DNA of 11,074 bases. It comes from a bacterium. GTDB lineage: Bacteria > Bacillota > Negativicutes > Acidaminococcales > Acidaminococcaceae. Of the stretch, positions 1 through 6,511 are shown one piece after another (position 1 is the first letter of the stretch; each line of letters begins with the position of its first letter). The position numbers were made by a program, and so were the translations under genes. A model generated the notes under the pieces. The model ran no database searches. It was given only the letters and a program-made list of their open reading frames with translations, and had not been told where the DNA came from. The stretch covers positions 1-11,074 of the forward strand of contig SFRS01000013.1 of the NCBI GenBank assembly GCA_004562175.1, in the 5' to 3' direction.

Positions 1-1
1 C

Positions 2-655
2 ATTAACTCCGCCATCATCGCCGATTCTCCCGAGCCCCTCTTCTGGGCCGGCATTGGTGATGCGCTCTCCAAGGAGTTCGAGGTGGTATTTGCCTCCCAA
101 GACGACCAGCTTTTCCACACCACCCTTTTGGGTCAACAAATCAGCCGTGTGTGCACTGCGCCCATCCTGGACAATGGCAAAAAAGCGCTGGATGATTTCC
201 GTGCTCATCGCAACAGCTTTGAGCTGATTCAGGTTATCTTGGATATCATTATTTCCACAGGCTTGGCCTCCAACTTGACGACTACGGAAGACAATGCTTA
301 TTATTACAACAGCATGCTGGCTCACTGCGTATATTATGGCTCCACCGTTACCAAGAAGGGTCACAACCATCTCCATGGCGAGGTAGTGGCCTTGGGTACC
401 TTGGTGCAGGTTGCCTATGCCGGTGACATGGACATGGTGAAGCGTTTGATGGACTTCAACTACTCCATCGGTCTGCCCATCTGCTTCGATGATGTGGAAA
501 TCGAAGAGGATGAGTTTGAAACCATGTACGAAAAATTCAAGACCTCCGCGGGCTGGAAGCACAAGCCCAAATGCGTGAACAAGGAACGCTTCTTTGAAGT
601 GATGAAGGAAGTCAACGCTTTGGGTCGCGCTTATAAGGCAGCAAAGGAAAAATAA
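2..655 (+). CDS. Iron-containing alcohol dehydrogenase family protein, glycerol dehydrogenase-like (5' end outside window)
   Basis: This is the C-terminal 217 residues of an NAD(P)-dependent, metal-dependent dehydrogenase of the Fe-ADH/GldA fold; the open frame runs off the left edge. The GldA-type metal-ligand pattern is visible: Asp in WAGIGDAL (fragment residue 20), His in MLAHCVYYG (residue 108) and His in HLHGEVVALGTLVQ (residue 125). These match the Asp-His-His site of glycerol dehydrogenases. The family reversibly oxidises polyols or 2-hydroxy acids in the cytoplasm. The substrate cannot be decided from this part; glycerol dehydrogenase and hydroxycarboxylate dehydrogenase (HcxA-like) are both possible. 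A GTG at 83 is internal to the conserved domain and not the true start. The gene ends 1 nt before the next start codon, so the two are very likely co-transcribed. The family call is firm, the substrate is not. Confidence 0.82.
   Translation: MNSAIIADSPEPLFWAGIGDALSKEFEVVFASQDDQLFHTTLLGQQISRVCTAPILDNGKKALDDFRAHRNSFELIQVILDIIISTGLASNLTTTEDNAYYYNSMLAHCVYYGSTVTKKGHNHLHGEVVALGTLVQVAYAGDMDMVKRLMDFNYSIGLPICFDDVEIEEDEFETMYEKFKTSAGWKHKPKCVNKERFFEVMKEVNALGRAYKAAKEK
643..648 (+). promoter_or_regulatory. Ribosome binding site of the GGDEF-EAL gene
   Basis: AAAGGA lies 8 nt upstream of the ATG at 657, inside the last codons of the dehydrogenase gene. This supports both the chosen start and translational coupling of the two genes. 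Confidence 0.6.
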
Positions 656-656
656 A

Positions 657-2804
657 ATGAGCGGGCATTCCGAGCAAGAAATTGCTCGCTTACAACAAAT
701 AATTGCGGACCTGCAGCATCAGGTGGAATACGATGATGTAACAGGTCTGCTTAATAGCAAGGGCTTGCTGATCAAAGCGCAGCCTCTGCTGCAGCAGGCT
801 CCGAGCGGTGAATATGCGCTGCTGTATTTTGATGTGCTGCGTTTCAAGGCCATCAATGATATGTTTGGCATGGCTGAGGGTGACAAGCTTTTGCGGCATA
901 TTGCCTATGTTTTACAGAAGCTCCAGCAGCCGGGAGAATTGGTTTGCCGTTGGGGTGCAGACCGCTTCATCATGCTTGCTCAGCGCCAGGGTGCGCAGCT
1001 CCAGCTTTTGGTGGACAGCATTTTGGAAAACTTGAATGGCTATGGCCTGTCCCTGGAAATCGTCTGCAACATGGGCATCTACGTGACCACGGCGGAGCAG
1101 CTTTCCTTAACCGGCATGATTGACCGGGCTGTTTTGGCTCAGTCCCAAATCAAGGGCAGCTATACCAAAAAGTATAATTATTATACGGAGGAGCTGCGCC
1201 AGAATCTTTTGGATGAGCAGGAAATCGTGGGCATGATGGCTACGGAGCTGGAAAAAGGTCATTTTGTGGCGTATTACCAGCCCCAGTACGACCATTCCAA
1301 TGGGCTTTTGGTTGGTGCTGAAGCCTTGGTGCGCTGGCAGCATCCTGAAAGAGGGCTGATTTCTCCGGCTATTTTCATCCCAATTTTTGAAAAGAATGGC
1401 TTTATTACCCGCCTTGACATGTATATTTTTGAAGAAACCTGTCGCTTTATCCGTAAATGTTTGGACAAGGGGCTGCGGGTGGTGCCCATCTCTACAAATT
1501 TCTCTCGCTATGATATTTATCAGCCGGATTTTGTGGAACGGTTGGAGGAATTGCGCAGGGAATACAACGTGCCCGTGCAATATTTACGTGTGGAAATCAC
1601 GGAAACAGCCATCATCGGCACCGGCGAAAAAGCCAATGAAATCATTAACAAGCTCCATCAATGTGGCTATGTGACGGAGATGGACGATTTTGGCAGTGGT
1701 TATTCGTCCCTGAATGTGCTGCGCAATATCGATTTGGATGTTATTAAGCTGGATATGCTGTTCTTTGCCAAAAATGAGAAAAATGATAAGGGCGGTACCA
1801 TCATTAGCTCCGTCGTGCGCATGGCCAAATGGTTGGGCCTGCCGGTGATTGCTGAGGGCGTGGAGACGGTGGAGCAGGCAGACTTTTTGCGTAGCATTGG
1901 CTGTAATTATATCCAAGGCTATTTGTACTCCAGACCTGTGCCTGAGGCTGACTTGGAGCAGCTGTTGCGAGAGGTTAGCGTGGGCGTGATCAAGTCTACC
2001 TTGAAGACAGATGTGGATTTTACCACGGCCAACTTTTGGCAGCCCAGCAGTGAGATTACCACGATTTTCAATAAATATATGGGACCGGCTGCGTTTTTCG
2101 AATATTGCGAGGGTCGCTTGGAATATCTGCGGGTGAACCAAAAATACCTGCAGGAAATTGGCATGAATATGTCGGAGCAGGATTTGATTCAAGGGGACCC
2201 GCTGGCCTTTTTTGACGAAGAGAATAGCCAAATTTTTTTGGACGCTATTTATAAGGTTCTTGCCACAGGGCGGGAGCAGGCATGCGAAACCTGGCGGGAG
2301 ATTCATTCCTCCTGCTGTGGCAGCGAAAAGCTGTGCTTACGTAGCAATATACAGCTGGTGGCTAAAAGTGCCAATATTTATCTCTTCTTTGCTTCCGTGC
2401 GCAATGTGACCCACGACAAGCAGCTGTGCCAGCTAGAGACTGTGGAAAAACGTTTCATGTCCGCGGCAGAGCAGGCCAATATCTATTTTTGGGAGTATAA
2501 TATTTTGACTAAGGAAATGCGACCCTGCTTCCGTTGCATGCGTGATTTGGGACTGCCTCCGCTGTTGACTAATTATCCGGAGCCGGCTATAGAGGGAGGT
2601 ATCTTCCCACCGGATTACGCCGACATGTACAGGGAGTGGCACAGGCAGCTGGCCGAGGGTGTGCCCAGTCTCGAGGCCATCATTCCGCTGACTCCTAATC
2701 GCATTCCCTTCCATGTGCGTTATACCACTGAATTCGATGCTACAGGTCAGCCCATCAAGGCCTATGGCTCGGCTACATTGGTGGTGGACGGCGAGGATAA
2801 GTAA
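657..2804 (+). CDS. GGDEF-EAL protein with degenerate GGDEF, probable cyclic-di-GMP phosphodiesterase with C-terminal PAS-like region
   Basis: 715 residues. A GGDEF-fold domain spans about 25-175 (YDDVTGLLN, FDVLRFKAIND, GDKLLRHIA), but its signature is WGADR (99-103) instead of GGDEF, so cyclase activity is unlikely. The EAL domain (about 195-435) keeps the residues expected of an active phosphodiesterase: EAL at 222-224, Asn281, Glu313, DDFGSGYSSL from 343, Lys364, EGVET at 400-404 and QGY at 420-422. Active EAL domains hydrolyse c-di-GMP to pGpG. Residues about 460-715 contain two stretches that look like PAS sensor folds (about 465-585 and 600-712). I see no transmembrane segment, so it is probably cytoplasmic. 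The degenerate GGDEF may bind GTP or c-di-GMP to regulate the EAL domain, as in known hybrid proteins (inference). A sensory region after, rather than before, the catalytic domains is a less common order. Confidence 0.9.
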   Translation: MSGHSEQEIARLQQIIADLQHQVEYDDVTGLLNSKGLLIKAQPLLQQAPSGEYALLYFDVLRFKAINDMFGMAEGDKLLRHIAYVLQKLQQPGELVCRWGADRFIMLAQRQGAQLQLLVDSILENLNGYGLSLEIVCNMGIYVTTAEQLSLTGMIDRAVLAQSQIKGSYTKKYNYYTEELRQNLLDEQEIVGMMATELEKGHFVAYYQPQYDHSNGLLVGAEALVRWQHPERGLISPAIFIPIFEKNGFITRLDMYIFEETCRFIRKCLDKGLRVVPISTNFSRYDIYQPDFVERLEELRREYNVPVQYLRVEITETAIIGTGEKANEIINKLHQCGYVTEMDDFGSGYSSLNVLRNIDLDVIKLDMLFFAKNEKNDKGGTIISSVVRMAKWLGLPVIAEGVETVEQADFLRSIGCNYIQGYLYSRPVPEADLEQLLREVSVGVIKSTLKTDVDFTTANFWQPSSEITTIFNKYMGPAAFFEYCEGRLEYLRVNQKYLQEIGMNMSEQDLIQGDPLAFFDEENSQIFLDAIYKVLATGREQACETWREIHSSCCGSEKLCLRSNIQLVAKSANIYLFFASVRNVTHDKQLCQLETVEKRFMSAAEQANIYFWEYNILTKEMRPCFRCMRDLGLPPLLTNYPEPAIEGGIFPPDYADMYREWHRQLAEGVPSLEAIIPLTPNRIPFHVRYTTEFDATGQPIKAYGSATLVVDGEDK

Positions 2805-2823
2805 AATTTGCCGCAAAAAGTTA

Positions 2824-2852
2824 TTGACAGTATGTTTTCTTTGTGGTATCAT
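2824..2852 (+). promoter_or_regulatory. Promoter of tRNA-Leu(CAG)
   Basis: A perfect -35 TTGACA (2824-2829) is separated by 17 nt from TATCAT (2847-2852). It lies about 27 nt upstream of the mature tRNA 5' end, leaving a short 5' leader of about 20 nt. It sits just after the GGDEF-EAL gene, and no terminator separates the two. Confidence 0.8.
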
Positions 2853-2878
2853 ATATCTGTTGCTGATGCAGCAATAAC

Positions 2879-2964
2879 GCGGTAGTGGCGGAACGGCAGA
2901 CGCGCTAGCCTCAGGAGCTAGTGGGGGCAACCCCGTGGAGGTTCAAATCCTCTCTACCGCACCA
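2879..2964 (+). tRNA. tRNA-Leu, anticodon CAG
   Basis: Class II tRNA of 86 nt with encoded CCA. The acceptor stem is GCGGTAG (2879-2885) paired with CTACCGC (2954-2960), followed by discriminator A and CCA. The anticodon stem CTAGC/GCTAG encloses the loop CTCAGGA (2910-2916), giving anticodon CAG at 2912-2914, which reads CUG. A long variable arm (GGGGGCAACCCC region) and the T-arm GGTTCAAATCC are as expected for leucine tRNA. Confidence 0.96.
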
Positions 2965-2975
2965 AATGGAAACTG

Positions 2976-3007
2976 AGACCTAAGAGTTCGCTCTTAGGTC
3001 TTTTTGT
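2976..3007 (+). terminator. Intrinsic terminator after tRNA-Leu(CAG)
   Basis: AGACCTAAGAG (2976-2986) pairs perfectly over 11 bp with CTCTTAGGTCT (2991-3001) across a stable TTCG tetraloop, followed by a T-run. It ends the tRNA transcript and probably also read-through from the GGDEF-EAL operon. Confidence 0.92.
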
Positions 3008-3020
3008 TATGCTTTGGTAC

Positions 3021-3048
3021 TTGCAAAGCGGCGAGACTTATGTAAAAA
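3021..3048 (+). promoter_or_regulatory. Weak candidate promoter for the SH3-like gene pair
   Basis: TTGCAA (3021-3026) and TAAAAA (3043-3048) with a 16-nt spacer, each matching consensus at 4 of 6 positions. It is the best candidate I find between the preceding terminator and the gene starting at 3105. Low certainty. Confidence 0.3.
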
Positions 3049-3071
3049 TATAGCTATGTGAGCTATTTTTT
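3044..3071 (+). terminator. Terminator-like leader hairpin before the SH3-like genes
   Basis: ATAGCT (3050-3055), loop ATGTG, AGCTAT (3061-3066) and a run of six T. An A-run on the left could extend the stem against the T-run. The 6-bp core is weak. It may be a second terminator behind the tRNA or an attenuator for the gene at 3105. Confidence 0.4.
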
Positions 3072-3104
3072 GGTAAAGGAAGTCAGTGATAAAGGAGGCA
3101 AAGC

Positions 3105-3689
3105 ATGGAAGGAAGGGAGCTGAAGGCCGCTGCCATGGTGCTGGCCGGCTTTTTTGTGCTGGGCGCGGTGGCCGGTGGCGTCTATGCCTTGGTGAGCGCC
3201 AACAGTGTGAAAACTGCCAAATATAATACAGCCCAGCTGACCCAAAATCTGCAGTATGCAGAGGTGGAGGCAGGACGTTTGCAGTGCGTGGTATTGCAGG
3301 ACAAGGCGGAGCTGTACAATAAGCCCTCGGGTTTGGAAGGAACGGTCATCGAGCGCATGTCCAAGGGTGTGCAGGTGGATTATTTGGAGACTGTTTCTAG
3401 TCAGGATAAGGATGAGAATTTTGCGCTTACTACGGTGGAGCTACAGTTCCAGCGCTTTTGGGGTGCAAGGCATATTATTCCCGAGGGCAGCCAGGTGCAG
3501 ATTTTGCGGGCCGACAGGGGTGACGGCGAGGTCAAAGGCCGCGTTTTTGTGGATGGAAGATATTATGACAAGGATTTTGAGGTGCAATATCTTCGCTTTC
3601 CCTATGTGGGTCAATGGAAAAAGGTGGAATTTCAGGGCAAGCCCGGTTATATGAAGTATGAAGCGCTTTCAGAAAGCAAGCTGATGTGA
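3105..3689 (+). CDS. Membrane-anchored SH3-like domain protein of unknown function
   Basis: 194 residues. The start ATG follows AAAGGAGG (3091-3098) at 6 nt. One hydrophobic segment (about residues 8-31, rich in Ala/Gly/Val) looks like an uncleaved signal anchor, placing the rest outside the cytoplasmic membrane. The exterior part is beta-rich and resembles a bacterial SH3 (SH3b) module: LYNKPSGLEGTVIERMSKG (70-88) at its beginning and GQWKKVEFQGKPGYMKYEAL (169-188) at its end, the usual W-x-x-V...G-x-x-GY closing pattern. About 60 residues containing another beta-rich stretch are inserted between these halves. SH3b modules often bind peptidoglycan or cell-wall peptides, but I see no catalytic domain. 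The next gene, 10 nt away, looks like a diverged paralogue. Function is not recognised; SH3-like is a pattern judgement. Confidence 0.75.
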   Translation: MEGRELKAAAMVLAGFFVLGAVAGGVYALVSANSVKTAKYNTAQLTQNLQYAEVEAGRLQCVVLQDKAELYNKPSGLEGTVIERMSKGVQVDYLETVSSQDKDENFALTTVELQFQRFWGARHIIPEGSQVQILRADRGDGEVKGRVFVDGRYYDKDFEVQYLRFPYVGQWKKVEFQGKPGYMKYEALSESKLM

Positions 3690-3699
3690 GGTGGAGGGC

Positions 3700-4194
3700 A
3701 TGAGTAAAAGAACGTTGATGATAATTTTAGTGGTCCTCGCCACCTTGGCTGGCTTTGTGATGGCCAATAATATTTTGGGGACACGCATTCGCACGGTGAC
3801 CGTGCGGGATGGGGATGCCCTTTATGTGGAGCCCAGTGTGACGGTGATGAGTGCCACCCCCTTGTTTCAGGTGGGCGAGGAGCTTTTAGTAGTGGACAAG
3901 CTGGAGTTCAAGCAGCCCACGGCTGTGAAAATGGTGAAGAGCCTTTTGCTGGAGGACGCAGAGCACACCAAGTACAAGCTGGAGCAGGGCGCTGTGTACA
4001 AGCTGGTCAAGGCCCAGCTGGATAAGCCAGGTGCACCCTGCATCGTGCAGGTAAAGACCACCAAGGGTCTCATGGTGGAGCTGGAGGTTCCCAAGGAGAC
4101 GGCTGTACCCGTGGACGAGGGAATTTGGCTGAAGCTGCGCAGAAAGGACGACAAGGCGGAGGCGTGGCTGCGGCAGCAGACAAAGTGGTATTAA
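3700..4194 (+). CDS. Small membrane-anchored SH3-like protein, probable paralogue of its upstream neighbour
   Basis: 164 residues from the ATG at 3700 (MSKRT). An in-frame GTG at 3691 is open but falls in the AGGTGGAGGG purine tract that acts as the ribosome binding site, so ATG is preferred. A single hydrophobic segment (about 5-23) is a likely signal anchor; the remainder is beta-rich and predicted extracytoplasmic. The order of elements mirrors the upstream protein: an opening ALYVEPSVTV (40-49), a central QGAVYKLVKAQL (96-107), then a closing EGIWLKLRRKDD (140-151) resembling the SH3b W-x-x-V strand. The final GY of the SH3b pattern is missing. The start lies 10 nt after the preceding stop, so this is one operon, closed by the strong hairpin at 4204-4254. 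No known function; not an enzyme as far as can be seen. Confidence 0.75.
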   Translation: MSKRTLMIILVVLATLAGFVMANNILGTRIRTVTVRDGDALYVEPSVTVMSATPLFQVGEELLVVDKLEFKQPTAVKMVKSLLLEDAEHTKYKLEQGAVYKLVKAQLDKPGAPCIVQVKTTKGLMVELEVPKETAVPVDEGIWLKLRRKDDKAEAWLRQQTKWY

Positions 4195-4203
4195 GGTAAA
4201 GAA

Positions 4204-4254
4204 AAAAATCTCACATGGACTGCTCTGTGCAGCAGCCCATGTGAGATTTTTGTT
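4204..4254. terminator. Bidirectional intrinsic terminator between convergent operons
   Basis: AAAAATCTCACATGG (4204-4218) pairs with CCATGTGAGATTTTT (4237-4251). The apex folds further, CTGCT (4220-4224) with AGCAG (4231-4235), around a CTGTGC loop. A-rich left and T-rich right flanks give a U-tract in both directions. It serves the SH3-like gene pair on plus and ptuAB on minus, whose stop is 3 nt away. Confidence 0.9.
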
Positions 4255-5034
4255 TTACAGCTTGTCGCCACTGGCGGCGATGACTTTTTCTGCGGCTTCG
4301 CCTAAATACCAGCGGATGACGGAAAAGAAGGGCAGGGAAATGCCCTCGTAGTCCGGCACTAAGCAGGTTTCGGCCAGCATGGTGAGCACCTCCTCCAGCT
4401 GGGCGCCCTGCTCCAGCTCGGCGGCAATGTCATCCTCCAGCTTTTGGATTACTGCTAGGCGCATACGCATGAGGCGGGGTGCATTTAAATTGAGCTCCTT
4501 GATGGTGCGCTCGGCTCTGTTCCACAGCTTTTTGGGACAGGAGCTGTGGTCCACCAGCATTTTGCCGGAGTGCTCCACGTAGGCAAAGATGCGCACCTTG
4601 CCGGGAATTTTCAAAGGATTCAAAATCATGGCGGTGATGGGCTTGCCACCCTTGGGCACGTCACAGCTGCGGTCATTCTTCTGCTTGGAGTAGCGCCACT
4701 GGGCGTCGGGCACGTAGGGTTGACTGCCTCCGTGGCACACACCTAACAGGTTGTGCCAATCTAGGTGGTAGTTGTGACCATATTCCGTGGTAGCACTTTT
4801 GGGATAAAAATGCTCCACTCGAAAATCGTCCACCTCGGATTCCTCCTCGGCCAGCTTGATGCTGATTTCGCAGTAAGCGCACAGGCCGTGTTGGTCCTTG
4901 AGAATTTGCTCCTTTACCTCTTGGTAGCCTCGGCGGGCGCGGCGGCGAAAATGCTCCCAATTTTCCCAAGGAAAATTGGTGCGATAGCGCGCCAGTCCCG
5001 CGGGCTCTTCCTTGCTCTTGTACACCCGTTTCAT
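4255..5034 (-). CDS. ptuB: PtuB-like HNH endonuclease of a Septu defence system (TIGR02646-type)
   Basis: 259 residues. Putative nuclease effector of the Septu anti-phage system, acting with the upstream ATPase. The family pattern is clear: CAYC (52-55), VEHFYPKS (73-80) with His75 as likely general base, LDWHNLLGVC (91-100) with Asn95, CHGG (100-103), and a late SCDVPKGG (123-130). This is a beta-beta-alpha-metal HNH core with cysteines positioned to hold a structural zinc. The N-terminus MKRVYKSKEEP is also typical of this family. The ATG overlaps the ptuA stop as ATGA, and GGAGG (5043-5047, read on minus) lies 8 nt upstream, so the proteins should be made together. In described Septu systems PtuA and PtuB form one complex and infection triggers nucleic-acid cleavage. 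PtuB is also found with some retrons, but no reverse transcriptase is present here. Base composition does not stand out from its neighbours. Confidence 0.88.
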   Translation of the reverse strand: MKRVYKSKEEPAGLARYRTNFPWENWEHFRRRARRGYQEVKEQILKDQHGLCAYCEISIKLAEEESEVDDFRVEHFYPKSATTEYGHNYHLDWHNLLGVCHGGSQPYVPDAQWRYSKQKNDRSCDVPKGGKPITAMILNPLKIPGKVRIFAYVEHSGKMLVDHSSCPKKLWNRAERTIKELNLNAPRLMRMRLAVIQKLEDDIAAELEQGAQLEEVLTMLAETCLVPDYEGISLPFFSVIRWYLGEAAEKVIAASGDKL

Positions 5035-6344
5035 GAGCGCTTCCTCCGGAACTTGCGCATGCGGATGTCCATGTCCGCCCTAAGCAGGGCGGGCTCGTTA
5101 CCGTTGGACCAGGCGTCCAGCTGCTTACGCAGGGCGAGCGCCTCCTCGCTGTCCCATTTGTCCTCGCTGACGAGAGCAAGGTAGCGCTTGAGGCTTTGCA
5201 CGATGGGCAGGCGCTCGGAGCGCAGGGTGACGTTTTGGATATCCTGCAGGATTTGGGCGCTGGAAGCGCCGAGAGCGAAGCTAACGCGGCGCACGCCCTC
5301 AAAATGCCGTCCCCACACCAGCACCCGCACGCTGGCAGCGGGCACGCTGCTCAGCACCTGGGGGCTGTGGGTGGTGACGATGAATTGGACTTCGGGAAAG
5401 GCGCGCTGCATGTCCAGCAGGACTGTTTGCTGCCACAGGGGGTGTAGGTGCATATCGATTTCATCGATGAGCACCACACCGGGGGTTTGCACTACGGCCT
5501 GCTCTCCCAGCTGGGGATTGAGGCGCACCATGCGATAGGCTAAGTCCGCCACCATGCTCAAAATGCTGCGGAAGCCATCGCTCAAATCATCCACGATCAT
5601 TTCGCCCACATCGGGATGATTGATGACAAAGCAGCCCAGCTCAAAATTATAATATAAATCGTGGAAGCCGGTGCTCTCAAGACAGGCATCAATGGCCTGC
5701 TGCACCGCCTTCTTAATGAGCAGCGCCTGCTCCTTGTTTTCGTCCAGTATTTTTTGCAAGGCCTGTTCACTTAAATTTTTGAACCAACGGCCAAAGGTGT
5801 TGTAGGAGCTGGAGGGCTCCAGGCATTCCTTATAACCAATGGTGCGGTGCTCTAAATCAGGATTATTGGCATCCATGAGACTGCTGTCCACCCACATACG
5901 GGCGGTGCCGTAATAAGCAAAGGCCGGCAAAATAGTACTGGGGTCCTGCTCTAGGGAGGTGCAAAGTCTGGTGCCGCGCTTGCGTAAATCCTCCGCTAGC
6001 TCCTCCTGCAAAGTGCCATCCACAACCCTTTTGCTAGAGCGAACCTGCTCACCGTGCACCCGACCCTCTAGGGTCACCTCCACAGGATATTGGTTGCACA
6101 TAGCTTCAATGTGCTTGCCGTCATCCTTGTAGACGGGCACGCGGCGCACATCCTTGGCGGAAATATGCCGTCCGCTAATCTCAAAGCAGCGTAAATAAGG
6201 CTCTAAGCCAATGGCCAATGCATCAAAAATGGCAGTTTTACCCTTGCCGTTTTCGCCTACAATCACCGTCAGCTTAGGCTCGAAGTCAATATCTAATTCA
6301 TCGTAGCAACGAAAATTCTTCAGCTGTAATCGGTCTATCTGCAT
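5031..6344 (-). CDS. ptuA: PtuA-like ATPase of a Septu defence system
   Basis: 437 residues, an ABC/SMC-like AAA ATPase. The N-terminus (QLKNFRCYDELDIDF) is the usual opening strand. Walker A is GENGKGKT (30-37), the signature is LSDGFRS (254-260), Walker B is VVLIDEID (290-297) with Glu295 as catalytic base, followed by HLHP (299-302) and the H-loop TTHSPQV (324-330). The region between about 60 and 240 holds the insertion that replaces the SMC coiled coil. No TOPRIM nuclease domain follows, so this is not an OLD/GajA nuclease; a partner must cut DNA, as PtuB does in Septu. The C-terminus is basic (RMRKFRRKRS). The start is well placed, with GGAGG (6352-6356 on minus) 7 nt upstream. First gene of a two-gene operon; all ATPase residues look intact. 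Alone it would be only a generic AAA ATPase; the HNH partner makes the Septu call. Confidence 0.88.
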   Translation of the reverse strand: MQIDRLQLKNFRCYDELDIDFEPKLTVIVGENGKGKTAIFDALAIGLEPYLRCFEISGRHISAKDVRRVPVYKDDGKHIEAMCNQYPVEVTLEGRVHGEQVRSSKRVVDGTLQEELAEDLRKRGTRLCTSLEQDPSTILPAFAYYGTARMWVDSSLMDANNPDLEHRTIGYKECLEPSSSYNTFGRWFKNLSEQALQKILDENKEQALLIKKAVQQAIDACLESTGFHDLYYNFELGCFVINHPDVGEMIVDDLSDGFRSILSMVADLAYRMVRLNPQLGEQAVVQTPGVVLIDEIDMHLHPLWQQTVLLDMQRAFPEVQFIVTTHSPQVLSSVPAASVRVLVWGRHFEGVRRVSFALGASSAQILQDIQNVTLRSERLPIVQSLKRYLALVSEDKWDSEEALALRKQLDAWSNGNEPALLRADMDIRMRKFRRKRS

Positions 6345-6351
6345 CTGCTCG

Positions 6352-6382
6352 CCTCCACTTTTGTATCTATATTAACATTATA
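6352..6382 (-). promoter_or_regulatory. ptuAB promoter -10 and ribosome binding site
   Basis: On the minus strand a perfect TATAAT (6377-6382) is followed about 20 nt later by GGAGG (6352-6356) and the ptuA ATG. The -35 is poor: CTGTTA-like at a 17-nt spacing. The predicted leader is short. Confidence 0.6.
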
Positions 6383-6425
6383 CCCCTAAAATTAAAGAAT
6401 AACAGCTTTTTTTTGAGAAGAATAT

Positions 6426-6455
6426 TAGGCAAATTTGGAGAATTGGTGTTATAAT
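6426..6455 (+). promoter_or_regulatory. Extended -10 promoter of the DUF401 gene
   Basis: TGTTATAAT gives a TG-extended -10 (TATAAT at 6450-6455), with a weak TAGGCA (6426-6431) at 18 nt. It is back to back with the ptuAB promoter, the two -10 boxes being about 70 bp apart. Confidence 0.65.
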
Positions 6456-6511
6456 AAGCAAGCTACACTGCTTAAATAGTGCTGCATTTTATTTCCTAGA
6501 GGATGGTGTGT

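Noticed and set aside
1584..2306. Long antisense open frame inside the GGDEF-EAL gene
   Set aside because: The plus frame has clear GGDEF/EAL motifs across the region; the antisense product shows no recognisable domain and no good ribosome binding site.
3691..3699. GTG start at 3691 for the second SH3-like gene
   Set aside because: It lies within the purine-rich ribosome binding site of the ATG at 3700.
4673..5302. Second minus-strand open frame spanning the ptuA/ptuB junction
   Set aside because: Low-complexity Ser/Ala/Pro-rich product in a shadow frame; PtuA and PtuB motifs account for both sides.
4255..6511. Retron (reverse transcriptase plus msr/msd) associated with PtuAB
   Set aside because: No reverse transcriptase-like protein is present, and the short upstream region holds only promoters; the next gene is a membrane protein.
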